A DNA stretch of 64,000 nucleotides from Nostoc sphaeroides (GCF_003443655.1 NZ_CP031941.1:1607501-1671500), one strand, 5' to 3'; positions 54,949 through 63,804 are shown, counted from the stretch's first letter. Notes: generated by a model not told the origin, from the letters alone. Made by a program: numbers and translations.

Positions 54949-57900
54949 CTAAAAGTTTTGTTTTTGGTGCAGATTTTTGCAAATATTATACGCCATTTTA
55001 AAATTGGATTTTCGATTTTTATATAAAAAATCCCAAATATAATTACAGCTATATTTTTGAAGTTCATATATTTTATTGTAATCAGAATAATTAATATTAT
55101 TGTGTTTACCAATTATTTTCCAAAGTTTGATACTCTTATCTTCACCTGCTGAAGCAATAACTAAATTACTTTCTTGCTTAGGGTTAAAACTTACATCATA
55201 AACTCCACCAAGATGACCTCTTAGAATTACTAAAGGTTTGCTGAGAGTCCCATCAATTTGCCATAACTTAATAGTTCCATCTTCACCGACAGAAGTAAGC
55301 ATCTGATCGTTGGGACTAAAAGTCAACCCATATATCTCTTTTTTGTCAGCTTTGATGGTAGTTAAGAATTGATCATCTTTCCAGAGCGTAATGATGCCAT
55401 CACCACTACTAGAAGCCAGAAGACGACCATCATGACTAAACCTGACAAAAGTTGCCGATATTTTACGATGACCAATTATTTTTGGAGTTTTTGTATTTAA
55501 ATCCCACACCTTGACGCTTCCATCTTGATAGCCAACAACAGCAAGCTTTGCGCCATTCGGATGAAAATCAACACTATAAGATCCGTTTCTACCTTGGGGA
55601 TTTTCTAGGATTTCCAATTCTTTTTTTGTAGTTGTATCCCATATCTTAATTGTTCCATTGAAACTAGCTGTGGCAATTTTTTTACTATCTGGACTAAAGC
55701 TGAGATCGATGATAATGTCTGTATTTCCTTCGAGTTCTCCCAAAAATTCTCCGCTTTTGGCATTCCACAGTCTGACTGTCTTATCTGTGCTAGCAGAGGC
55801 AATCATATTACCGTTCGTAGGGCTGTATCTCACACGCCATACTTTATCTGTATGACCTGAAAGTGTCTGCGATTCTCCGCTTTCAATGTTCCAGAGTTTG
55901 ATTGTTTTGTCCCAACTTCCAGAGGCTATGGTTTTACCATCAGGACTAAAACTTATGCTGTTTACTGCATCTTCATGTCCTTGGAAACGGTTTGACTCTC
56001 TTACTAGATCAATTACATTAGCTTTTAGTTGATCTACAGCATTATTATTTTCTGCTCCTATATCTCTTAAATCTTCTAGTGCTTTGATACTTGCTATCAT
56101 TGCTTCCAGTTGATTGTTAGTTTCCAAAAGCTGTAAAGGTTCAGAAATTAAAGCTTGAATCGCTTTATTTTTATTCTGTTCTGCCCTAATTCCAAACCCA
56201 ATGGTAAAAATAGCCAGTAATGTTAGTCCATAGGCTGACGCGATCGCTAGTCTAGTTCGTTGTTTTTGATATTTAGCACTTGCCTCTGCCTCTTTTGCTC
56301 TTGCAGCTTCGGCTTTAGCTTTATCTTCTGCTGCTATAGCTTTTTCAATTTCGGCTATGGCTCTAGCTTCTGCTTCTTTTTGTCGAGACTCTGCTAGTTC
56401 TCTAAGTTGACGCTCCTGCTCTAATTGAGCTTGAATTTCTCTGTCACGTCTCTCCAAACTCTTACGTAAAAATTCTGTTTCTAATGGCGTAAGTTTTCGC
56501 TGAGTCTTATTCGCCCACTCAGAAAATCTAGCTAATTTTGCACCCGCTAATAGTGCATCATCCGCTTTATTAAACCTTTGTTGCCATTCGTAGCAATCTT
56601 CTTCTAAAGACCGACTCAGACGAATATTTTCTAAGTTTTCAGCAATCCAAGTATTTAATAATTTCCACTCAGATAAAAGTGCTTCATGAGCAACTTCAAC
56701 CGTCTTTTCATCAGTGATAATCAAACGTTGTTGAGAACCTGCTAGCAATCCTACAACTCGTTGCAATTGTTGCGGAGAATCTGAAATTGCATCTAATCTA
56801 TCCCAGCTAGCACGCCGCCGCGTCACTTCTCCAGCTTCACCTAACTGCACCAATTCCATAAACAAGCAACGCGCAAAGGCTTGATCTATAGTCGTTAAAC
56901 TTTCATATAAAATTGTCGCTCGTTTATCTAAAGCTCCTTTAACGCCGCCAATTTCTTCATAGCCTTTGCGAGTTAAAAGCGGTTCTGGCGATTCAGGTTC
57001 CTCAATACAAACTCGCCACAATTCTTTAAGCGCGTATTGCAGTATAGGTAATGCACCCGGACGGTTGATAACATCAGCAGAAATTTGCGAAACTAAACCA
57101 TGCTCAAACGTGACACCATGTAATTTTGCTGGTTTTTCTATTGCTTCTTCTAACTCAGTAAAAGACATTGGTGTGACGATAAATGATGTGGGAGGAATGC
57201 TATTGATGAGAGTAATAATTTCTAAATAGTCAGCACAACGATTTAAGAAATCACCGCGAATTGTCAAAATTATCCGCGTTTCTCCCTCACCCTTTTTTAC
57301 TTCCTGTGCTATTAAGCGGATAAAAGCTTTGCGTTCCTCATCGTCTTGACAAAGTGTAAATACTTCTTCAAATTGATCGATAAATAATAGATGCGGTTGA
57401 TTTTGCTGCTGTTGTCGAGTCAAAATATCAACGAGTTTACCTAAAGGATGCTCTCCTGGTGTAAAAGATGCGATCGCCCATTGACTGCTTCCAGGGAGGC
57501 GATCGCCTTTCAGTTGCGGTAACAAACCTGCTTTTACTAAAGAAGATTTACCACTACCTGAATAGCCAATTACAGCCAAAAATCGACTCTCTGCTAAACG
57601 CGAAACTAGGGTGCGAACGGCTTCATCTCGTCCACAAAAATATTGCGCTTGCTCTAATTCAAATGCATAAAGTCCCCGATAAGGATTTTTTTTATTGAAA
57701 GCAATTTTTTTTCCTGTAGGAATATCTAATTGGGGATAAGTAACCAGAGTAATGGAACGTCCCCAACCCATGCGAATCGGCTCCTGAACGGAACCTTTCA
57801 GTTCATTGCTGATGAAATCAAACAAGCGATCGCCACTAATTCGCCTACTATTACTACTTGCATTTTCTATTGCCAATCCCTTAACAACTGCACCTGTGAA

Positions 57901-58500
57901 AATGCTGTATTCTTCACTTTTAATTACTCCGGCGCGTTCAAAGCCACGACAAGCTGTAATTAAGTAATAATCTTTTTGTGAACTGAAAGTGTTAAGAGTT
58001 CTTTCTATTAATTGTCTTTCTAAGAAATAGCCGCTATGACAGCAATCGAGTAGCATCACTAAACTACTCAATTGCGAATCTCGAATTAACTCGTTAAGGC
58101 TATCTAGGGGAATACCATATTTTTGCTCCACAATTTGGTTTCCCGCAACTTCAATCTGAGAATCAGAAGTCGCCAAATATCCCTTTTGTTGTCCCAAACT
58201 GTCGGAAATAGTAAAACCGTGTCCGCTAAAATAAATTAGCGCTTCATTATTAGCAGCTTGCTCTAGTAAAAATGTTCTCAAATCTTGGCCAAGTTGAGCG
58301 CCAGTAACTTTTGACGCTGCCATTTCATAGCCGTTTTTATCTTTATTCCAACGCTGTGGTAGTCTTTGTACAGACTGGAAATCACCATATTGCTCTAAGA
58401 GTCGCGCGATCGCCTCAGCATCATTTATAGTCTTCGACAAACGCGGTAATGATGGGCTAATATACTCGGCGATGCCAATAACAAGCGCGTATCGTGCCAT
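54949..58500 (-). CDS. Caspase-like (C14) - STAND NTPase - WD40 protein
   Basis: An 1183-residue protein. Residues 1-245 are a caspase-like domain with the catalytic His94 in YFSGHG and Cys154 in LDCCHSG. At 272-660 is a STAND NTPase (nSTAND1 type): YRGLYAFELEQAQYFCGRD, Walker A with K318 in GYSGSGKSS, Walker B with D375 in LLFIDQFEE. A long Ala/Glu-rich coiled coil (about 670-745), one membrane-like helix (about 748-770) and seven WD40 blades (about 838-1130) follow, then an unrelated Lys/Asn-rich tail. This fits a prokaryotic death or defence sensor: WD40 senses, STAND oligomerises, caspase cuts. A Trypco1 gene is divergent upstream; a standalone WD40 gene is 45 bp downstream. Confidence 0.92.
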   Translation of the reverse strand: MARYALVIGIAEYISPSLPRLSKTINDAEAIARLLEQYGDFQSVQRLPQRWNKDKNGYEMAASKVTGAQLGQDLRTFLLEQAANNEALIYFSGHGFTISDSLGQQKGYLATSDSQIEVAGNQIVEQKYGIPLDSLNELIRDSQLSSLVMLLDCCHSGYFLERQLIERTLNTFSSQKDYYLITACRGFERAGVIKSEEYSIFTGAVVKGLAIENASSNSRRISGDRLFDFISNELKGSVQEPIRMGWGRSITLVTYPQLDIPTGKKIAFNKKNPYRGLYAFELEQAQYFCGRDEAVRTLVSRLAESRFLAVIGYSGSGKSSLVKAGLLPQLKGDRLPGSSQWAIASFTPGEHPLGKLVDILTRQQQQNQPHLLFIDQFEEVFTLCQDDEERKAFIRLIAQEVKKGEGETRIILTIRGDFLNRCADYLEIITLINSIPPTSFIVTPMSFTELEEAIEKPAKLHGVTFEHGLVSQISADVINRPGALPILQYALKELWRVCIEEPESPEPLLTRKGYEEIGGVKGALDKRATILYESLTTIDQAFARCLFMELVQLGEAGEVTRRRASWDRLDAISDSPQQLQRVVGLLAGSQQRLIITDEKTVEVAHEALLSEWKLLNTWIAENLENIRLSRSLEEDCYEWQQRFNKADDALLAGAKLARFSEWANKTQRKLTPLETEFLRKSLERRDREIQAQLEQERQLRELAESRQKEAEARAIAEIEKAIAAEDKAKAEAARAKEAEASAKYQKQRTRLAIASAYGLTLLAIFTIGFGIRAEQNKNKAIQALISEPLQLLETNNQLEAMIASIKALEDLRDIGAENNNAVDQLKANVIDLVRESNRFQGHEDAVNSISFSPDGKTIASGSWDKTIKLWNIESGESQTLSGHTDKVWRVRYSPTNGNMIASASTDKTVRLWNAKSGEFLGELEGNTDIIIDLSFSPDSKKIATASFNGTIKIWDTTTKKELEILENPQGRNGSYSVDFHPNGAKLAVVGYQDGSVKVWDLNTKTPKIIGHRKISATFVRFSHDGRLLASSSGDGIITLWKDDQFLTTIKADKKEIYGLTFSPNDQMLTSVGEDGTIKLWQIDGTLSKPLVILRGHLGGVYDVSFNPKQESNLVIASAGEDKSIKLWKIIGKHNNINYSDYNKIYELQKYSCNYIWDFLYKNRKSNFKMAYNICKNLHQKQNF

Positions 58501-58647
58501 TTAACACACCTTATCTTGGGAAATGCGGGATAATCTTGACAGATACAATCAATGGCTGTGTTACTAATAACAGCATCATTTGTTATTTTCGCCGCAAGCA
58601 GGCTGAAATTTTTCAGACACGATACAAAAATTTAACAGAGGTAGCCG

Positions 58648-59019
58648 ATGTCAGAAGTACAGCAACTATTTTTCCAAGCAGATGGGGAAATTGAGCAGAT
58701 TGAGATTAATGTCACAGCAACCGAAACAACTCAGGAAATTGACGAGGATGATGATGGCATAGAATACAAGGATGTGCGAACAGATGCGATCGCTCGGATG
58801 CAACAAGCTCGTCAAATGATTCGCTCTTATACTATCTATGCTCTTAGTGCTTTTAAAGACTTCAATACTGCTGAGATTGAGGAGGTAAGACTTAAATTTG
58901 GCATTAAGCTGGGTGGTAAGGCAGGTATCCCTTACATTACCGAAGGCTCTGCTGAAAGTAATCTGGAAATTGAGGTGAAGTGTAAGTTTCCAGAAAAACC
59001 AAAACCTGATTCACAGTAA
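58648..59019 (+). CDS. Trypsin-co-occurring domain (Trypco1, CU044_2847-type) protein
   Basis: A 123-residue protein with the beta-strand/acidic pattern of the Trypco1 (CU044_2847) family: a short N-terminal strand region, an acidic linker (EIDEDDDGIEYKD), a helix (RTDAIARMQQARQMIRSY), and C-terminal FGIKLGGKAGIPYITEGSAESNLEIEVKCKF with the typical K(A/G)GxPxI and Glu-rich end. These proteins occur next to trypsin-like or caspase-like peptidases in prokaryotic conflict systems. It is divergent from the caspase-STAND gene with 147 bp between starts and tail-to-tail with the propeptide-like gene. It probably regulates or is cut by one of the peptidases. Domain naming is from memory of the family pattern. 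Confidence 0.75.
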   Translation: MSEVQQLFFQADGEIEQIEINVTATETTQEIDEDDDGIEYKDVRTDAIARMQQARQMIRSYTIYALSAFKDFNTAEIEEVRLKFGIKLGGKAGIPYITEGSAESNLEIEVKCKFPEKPKPDSQ

Positions 59020-59041
59020 CAGCAAAAAATCTATTTCACTG

Positions 59042-59332
59042 CTACTTCGGTGTATTTATTCTCCTATTAACCAAACCTAATTGCTGCGATCGCTTCAAAT
59101 ATTTCACCCAAGGTTGCTCTGATAACTGAGAAATGGCATTTAGTGACAGTGTTGCCGTGAAAATATCTTTACCACTGGTAACACCATTGACACCAAAACT
59201 TTCTAAAACAGCAGTTGCAGCAGAGTTTAAAATTGGTTCAGTATGAATGAAAACCGTCAAACTCGGTTTTTCTGAATTTTGAACATCATTAAGCGCTGTA
59301 GCAAGAGCCGCATCTAGTTTCTGATAATTCAT
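59042..59332 (-). CDS. Small subtilisin-propeptide-like (I9-like) protein
   Basis: A 96-residue protein without signal peptide. Its pattern (PSLTVFIHTEPILNSAATAVLESFGVNG, then FTATLSLNAISQLSEQPWVKYLKRSQQ) resembles the ferredoxin-like I9 propeptide of subtilases, in particular the ISxLSExPWVKY strand that mimics the substrate. AGGAG seven bases upstream sets the ATG at 59332; the in-frame TTG two codons earlier is not needed. The S8 peptidase gene lies 316 bp upstream on the same strand with a MITE between. I infer a protease chaperone or inhibitor acting in trans. Confidence 0.65.
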   Translation of the reverse strand: MNYQKLDAALATALNDVQNSEKPSLTVFIHTEPILNSAATAVLESFGVNGVTSGKDIFTATLSLNAISQLSEQPWVKYLKRSQQLGLVNRRINTPK

Positions 59333-59424
59333 CAGCAACTCCTAATTAAAAAAGGTAGACAGTGATTGTCTACCCTAACTTATCAAAGTTATAGGTTTTT
59401 ATTGTCTACCCTTGTACAGAAATA

Positions 59425-59624
59425 AGGGAACTCCAAAAAATAAATTATTCCACATTAAAGTCGTTGACTGTTGACTGTTGACTGTTGACTGTTGACTGTT
59501 GACTGTTGACTGTTGACTGTTGACTGTTGACTGTTGACTGTTGACTGTTGACTGTTGACTGAAAACTCGTGAACCGTCAACAGTGAACAATAGCAATGGA
59601 ATATTTTTTTACTTGCAAGTCCCT
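59425..59624. repeat. MITE-like element with fourteen GTTGACT heptads
   Basis: Ends AGGGAACTCCAAAAAATAAA (from 59425) and the inverted right end to CCCT at 59624 match the copy at 4785-4926 nearly base for base. The interior differs mainly in the number of GTTGACT units: exactly fourteen here (59463-59560) against four there. It separates the subtilase and the propeptide-like gene. Confidence 0.8.
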
Positions 59625-59647
59625 AATATCTACCTTTCTCAGTCTAA

Positions 59648-61375
59648 TTACAAATTAGCTGCGTTAATCACTCCATAACCCCATTTTTCATCAAATGTGC
59701 CTGGGGGTTTTCCAGGAATAGCACTATTTTTACGGAGCAAGTCTTTCACACCAGCCGGATCAAGTGTATGATCGCGCTGCAACAGTAGTGCCACTAACCC
59801 ACTAACAAACGGTGTCGCCATACTCGTACCAGCCCGTACCACAAACTTGGAATTAATCATCGATGAGCGGTCAAAATTTGCATCGGCGGAAAGGGTGGAA
59901 ATAATCATTGCTCCGGGTGCTGCTACATCCGGCTTGTGTCCATTATTCCGTAGCGGCCCTTCACTACTGAACTCCGAAATAGTATGCAATTCTAACCCCA
60001 TTTCTTGCTCTTTATTATCAATATCTGTGTACTTGGTTTTAGTAGTATAGGCAGCAACTGTAATTGCACTGCTGGCGGCTCCCGGCGAACCAATTTTTAC
60101 CGCATCCTTCACACTTTTACCTGTAAAAAACACTGATGAAGTATCATCTAGTGTCCACACATTCAAACATGTGTCAGTTGAAGAACAGTTACGGACTCGC
60201 AGTTGCCAAATACCTCCCATGACTGGCGAGGGGTCAATACCGCGTATTTGCACAAAGAAATTATGGTCGCCGTTGGCTTTATCTGGCGCTGGTGTCGCTA
60301 ATTGCACCCGTGCATCTGGTAACTGATAATCTTGTGCGGCATTACCCTCAGTAATTATTTTTTGGAAAGGGGTAACAAAACCGTTAGGACTCCGCAGCGA
60401 CACTTCCAATTCGCTGTCTTTGGAATACCAACCGTTTAACCAAACTATGTCTATTTGATTCAAAGGGACATTAAAGCGCATACCACAAGTGCGTCCACTG
60501 GGTATCGTCGCTTGACCATGAATGTTATCGTTCCCTTCGTTACCCGCAGCACAGCAAACAATTTTTCCAGGGCCAGTTTCGGCATCAATAACTTTGGATA
60601 AAGAATCACTACCATCATGGGCGTCAGCATGTCCACCCAAGCTGAGATTTACCACTGCTGGGCGTCCCAATTCTCTAGCAACTCGGAAAATGTAACGCAC
60701 AGAATCAGCAATGTGGGCATCCTGTAAATCTGACCTGACGATAACTAATTCCGCTTCTGGTGCGACACCGCCATAGCTAGCATCAGCACCGGCAGCAATT
60801 CCCGCAACGTGAGTACCATGACCCCCAGTATCCTGAGAAATTGTTAGTTGCGCTCCCGTCAATTCAGCCCCATAGCGGCCTTCCGTCACTCCTGGCCCTG
60901 GCAGTGTTTGATCCCAAATGTGTAAAATTCGTCCAGCAAAGGCGGGGTGTTTCGGATCAATGCCACTGTCTATAATGCCGATGATTACTCCTTTACCAGT
61001 CAGTCCCGTTTTATTCTGGAACTCCGGCAATTTGACTGTTCCTAGTGCAGTGTCCATCTTCAAATGAAGTTTGCGTGATGGCTTAATGCGTTGGATGATA
61101 TCTTCTTCAGATAAGACTTTTAAACTCTCTATCGGTAAAAAAGCCGTCCGCACACTCCCAGAGTTTTGATTGACTTCAATATTATATTGTGATAGATAAC
61201 TTAAGTCTGCATCATGGTCGCAGTAGATAAAAACGACGCTCTTAGTGGGCTTGACTGGGCTTTTGTGGGCAATGATGCCAAGCGATCGCTTGTGTGTAAC
61301 TAAAGCTTGATCTCCTTCATTTTGATAGTCTTGAAATGCCAAAAGTAATCCGGGAGAAAGTTTTTCGTGCCTCAT
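59648..61375 (-). CDS. Intracellular-type S8 family serine peptidase (subtilase)
   Basis: A 575-residue subtilase. Catalytic residues are intact: D136 in IIGIIDSGID, H186 in GGHGTHVAGIAAG and S518 in RAGTSMATPFVSG. Residues 1-110 form a propeptide-like region (VVFIYCDHDADLSYL; SVRTAFLPIESLKVLS). A beta-rich insertion of about 150 residues lies between the catalytic His and Ser (SGRTCGMRFNVPLNQIDIVWLNGWYSKD), similar to large cyanobacterial/Bacteroides-type subtilases. No signal peptide, so it is probably cytoplasmic. Downstream on the same strand is the free propeptide-like gene. Upstream is the GH13 gene, divergent, with a palindrome between. Confidence 0.93.
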   Translation of the reverse strand: MRHEKLSPGLLLAFQDYQNEGDQALVTHKRSLGIIAHKSPVKPTKSVVFIYCDHDADLSYLSQYNIEVNQNSGSVRTAFLPIESLKVLSEEDIIQRIKPSRKLHLKMDTALGTVKLPEFQNKTGLTGKGVIIGIIDSGIDPKHPAFAGRILHIWDQTLPGPGVTEGRYGAELTGAQLTISQDTGGHGTHVAGIAAGADASYGGVAPEAELVIVRSDLQDAHIADSVRYIFRVARELGRPAVVNLSLGGHADAHDGSDSLSKVIDAETGPGKIVCCAAGNEGNDNIHGQATIPSGRTCGMRFNVPLNQIDIVWLNGWYSKDSELEVSLRSPNGFVTPFQKIITEGNAAQDYQLPDARVQLATPAPDKANGDHNFFVQIRGIDPSPVMGGIWQLRVRNCSSTDTCLNVWTLDDTSSVFFTGKSVKDAVKIGSPGAASSAITVAAYTTKTKYTDIDNKEQEMGLELHTISEFSSEGPLRNNGHKPDVAAPGAMIISTLSADANFDRSSMINSKFVVRAGTSMATPFVSGLVALLLQRDHTLDPAGVKDLLRKNSAIPGKPPGTFDEKWGYGVINAANL

Positions 61376-61431
61376 TTTTACCTCAAATTAAATTTATTGG
61401 GAGCTAGAAGCCCAGAATTAGTGCAAGCCGC

Positions 61432-61464
61432 AGATCCCCGACTTCTCTAAGAAGTCGGGGATCT
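61432..61464. repeat. Perfect 15-bp hairpin, second member of the CCCCGACTTCT family
   Basis: AGATCCCCGACTTCT and its exact reverse complement around CTA, as at 21981-22017. A CTATAG-containing motif (GGATTGCTATAG) lies 28 bp to the right, the inverse of CTATAGCAATTC beside the other copy. It sits between the divergent subtilase and GH13 genes. Confidence 0.6.
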
Positions 61465-61648
61465 TGTTTCTCACGAATAATTCAGGATTGCTATAGTGAT
61501 AACATTTGCTCAGAAAACATAGTAGATAACAAATGGGGAACAGTTTTCCCAATGCCCCATGCCCAATTCCCAATTCTCTATCATAAGTAAGAGCCATAAA
61601 GAAGCTAAGATTTGCAACGATCGCTTCTAAAGCTACAAAGAGTTATCC

Positions 61649-63121
61649 ATGCAAATTCAAACACCAGACTGGGTAAAGCACGCGGTTTTCTACCAAATCT
61701 TTCCAGACCGCTTTGCCAGAAGCAAACAGCCGCGCAAACGGCTATTGCAGGAAGCCCGTTGGGAAGATTGGGACTCTATGCCAACACTCCAGGGCTATAA
61801 AGGCGGCGACTTATGGGGCATCATGGAGGGTTTAGACTACATCCAGGATTTGGGAATTAACGCGATTTACTTTACACCCATTTTTCAATCCGCCAGCAAT
61901 CATCGCTATCATACCCACGATTATTATCAAGTTGACCCCATGCTAGGCGGCAATGCGGCTTTTAAGGAATTGCTTGATGCAGCCCATCAACGGAATATCA
62001 AAGTTGTTCTAGATGGCGTATTTAACCATTCCAGCCGGGGTTTTTTCTTCTTCCACGACGTTTTAGAGAATGGGCCACATTCGCCTTGGGTAAATTGGTT
62101 CAAAATTGAAGGCTGGCCCCTTTCAGCATACAATGGAGAATTACCTGCAAATTACGTGGGTTGGGCAGGAAATCGTGCTTTACCAGAATTTAACCACGAC
62201 AACCCAGAAGTGCGGGAATATATTATGGAAATTGCCGAATATTGGATTAAATTCGGCATTGATGGTTGGCGATTAGATGTACCATTTGAAATAAAAACAC
62301 CTGGATTTTGGCAGGAATTCCGCGATCGCGTCAAGGCAGTCAATCCCGAAGCTTACATTGTCGGCGAAGTGTGGGGAGATTCCCGCGAGTGGTTGGATGG
62401 AACACAATTTGACGGCGTGATGAATTATCTATTTGCAGGGCCGACAATTGCCTTTGCAGCAGGCGATCGCGTAGTCTTAGAACAAGTCCAAAGCCGCGAC
62501 TATCAACCCTACCCACCCTTATTTGCCACCGAGTACGCCACCAAAATTCAAGAAGTACTGCAACTTTACCCTTGGGAAATTCAGCTAACTCAACTGAATT
62601 TGCTTGCAAGTCACGATACAGCCCGATTGATGACCATTGCAGGCGGTGATATAGGTAGTATAGAATTATCAACTTTACTGTTACTCACCTTTCCCGGTGC
62701 GCCCAGCATTTACTATGGTGATGAAGTTGGTTTACCTGGTGCAATAGATCCAGACTCACGTCGTAGTTTTCCTTTAGAGAGTAACTGGAATCAAGAAATT
62801 TTCAATACTCATCGTCAATTAATTGCCCTGCGCCACACATACCCAGCCTTGCGTACAGGTGATTACCAAGTTCTCCATGCTCAAGGACAAATTTATATCT
62901 TTGCGCGAACTTTAGGGACAGAGGAATTAATAATTGCCGTCAACGCTGGCACAAGTTCGGCAACAGCCAATACAGATGTCGTCAGTTTGCGGACTCAACC
63001 CAACAAACTGTTATATGGAACTGCTGAAGTTGAGTGGAATAGTCAAGGAGAAACTCAGCAATTGTCATTGACTGTTCCTGCACGCAGTGGCTGCATTCTG
63101 GGAGTAGGGAGTAGGGAGTAG
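61649..63121 (+). CDS. GH13 alpha-amylase-family glycoside hydrolase
   Basis: A 490-residue GH13 enzyme. WVKHAVFYQIFPDRFARS near the start, DGVFNHSSRGFFFF, the nucleophile Asp in FGIDGWRLDVPFE, the acid Glu in YIVGEVWGDSREWL and the third Asp in LLASHDTARL are present. The closest pattern is cyclomaltodextrinase/neopullulanase or maltogenic-like, without the usual N-terminal domain. It probably hydrolyses malto-oligosaccharides from glycogen. The last residues (GVGSRE) are encoded by GGGAGTAGGGAGTAGGGA, so the C-terminus has been replaced or extended by repeat DNA. No signal peptide. Confidence 0.92.
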   Translation: MQIQTPDWVKHAVFYQIFPDRFARSKQPRKRLLQEARWEDWDSMPTLQGYKGGDLWGIMEGLDYIQDLGINAIYFTPIFQSASNHRYHTHDYYQVDPMLGGNAAFKELLDAAHQRNIKVVLDGVFNHSSRGFFFFHDVLENGPHSPWVNWFKIEGWPLSAYNGELPANYVGWAGNRALPEFNHDNPEVREYIMEIAEYWIKFGIDGWRLDVPFEIKTPGFWQEFRDRVKAVNPEAYIVGEVWGDSREWLDGTQFDGVMNYLFAGPTIAFAAGDRVVLEQVQSRDYQPYPPLFATEYATKIQEVLQLYPWEIQLTQLNLLASHDTARLMTIAGGDIGSIELSTLLLLTFPGAPSIYYGDEVGLPGAIDPDSRRSFPLESNWNQEIFNTHRQLIALRHTYPALRTGDYQVLHAQGQIYIFARTLGTEELIIAVNAGTSSATANTDVVSLRTQPNKLLYGTAEVEWNSQGETQQLSLTVPARSGCILGVGSRE

Positions 63122-63124
63122 GGA

Positions 63125-63258
63125 CAATACGGTTCGGTTAAGGTTTTTTGATGAAAATTATAGATCACAAATCCGCGATAAATCGCCGTCAAGACGAAAG
63201 ACTGATTATTGTAGAGACGGCGATTCATCGCGTCTCTTGTCTTAACCGAACAGTATTG
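63125..63258. repeat. 134-bp MITE with 18-bp terminal inverted repeats
   Basis: CAATACGGTTCGGTTAAG (63125-63142) and CTTAACCGAACAGTATTG (63241-63258) are inverted repeats with 17 of 18 matches. The interior has GAGACGGCGATTCATCGCGTCTC, itself a hairpin. It starts directly after the GH13 stop and has no open frame. Confidence 0.7.
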
Positions 63259-63384
63259 CGAGTGGGGAGTAGGGAGTGGGGAGTAGGGAGTGGGGAGTAG
63301 GGAGTGGGGGGACTCAAATCAGTGAACAGTTATCACAGACGATTTTCTTAACTGATAACTGATAACTGCCCAATGCCCAATCCC
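63259..63384. repeat. GGGGAGTAGGGAGT repeat tract
   Basis: Runs of GAGTGGGGAGTAGG units follow the MITE, then TAACTGATAACTGATAACTG. Same kinds of phrase as in the CDS insertions. It ends at the stop of the fasciclin gene. Confidence 0.55.
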
Positions 63385-63804
63385 CTAACTCCCCGCAACC
63401 ATTGCAGGCATCAACACCGCATCAATAACGTGGATCACGCCATTGTCTGTCAAAATGTCTGTTTTGATGACATTGGCGTTATTTACCTTAAATTTCCCGT
63501 TGGCAGATTCAATAGCGACAATTGACCCTTCAAGCGTCTCTGCCTCATTAATCTGTACCAAATCATCAGACCGAACATCCCCACTAGCGATATGATATGC
63601 GACAATTTTCTGGAGCTTAGGGATATCTTGTAGTAGCGATTCTAAGGTTCCCTCTGGCAGATTGGCAAAGGCTTCGTCAGTTGGTGCAAATAATGTGAAA
63701 GAACCAGGACTTTTTAGAGTCTCTATGAAATTTGCAGCTTCAGCAGCCTTTACCAGCGTATTGAAGTTTCCCGCGTTGATAGCAGTTTCCACAAGGTCAG
63801 CCAT
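63385..63804 (-). CDS. Fasciclin (FAS1) domain protein
   Basis: A 139-residue single FAS1 domain: ADLVETAINAGNFNTLVKAAEAANF, SFTLFAPTDEAFANLPEGTLESLLQD (H1 box TLFAPTDEAF), IVAYHIASGDVRS and NGVIHVIDAVLMP (H2 box). No signal peptide is present, so export, if any, is by another route; many cyanobacterial FAS1 proteins are this short. It may act in adhesion or be stress-related. Function is not shown. Confidence 0.95.
   Translation of the reverse strand: MADLVETAINAGNFNTLVKAAEAANFIETLKSPGSFTLFAPTDEAFANLPEGTLESLLQDIPKLQKIVAYHIASGDVRSDDLVQINEAETLEGSIVAIESANGKFKVNNANVIKTDILTDNGVIHVIDAVLMPAMVAGS

Noticed and set aside
59463..59560. Tandem array resembling a CRISPR
   Set aside because: Units are 7 bp, contiguous and without spacers; no cas gene is near. 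The same holds for arrays at 4825, 33119, 44560 and 52196.
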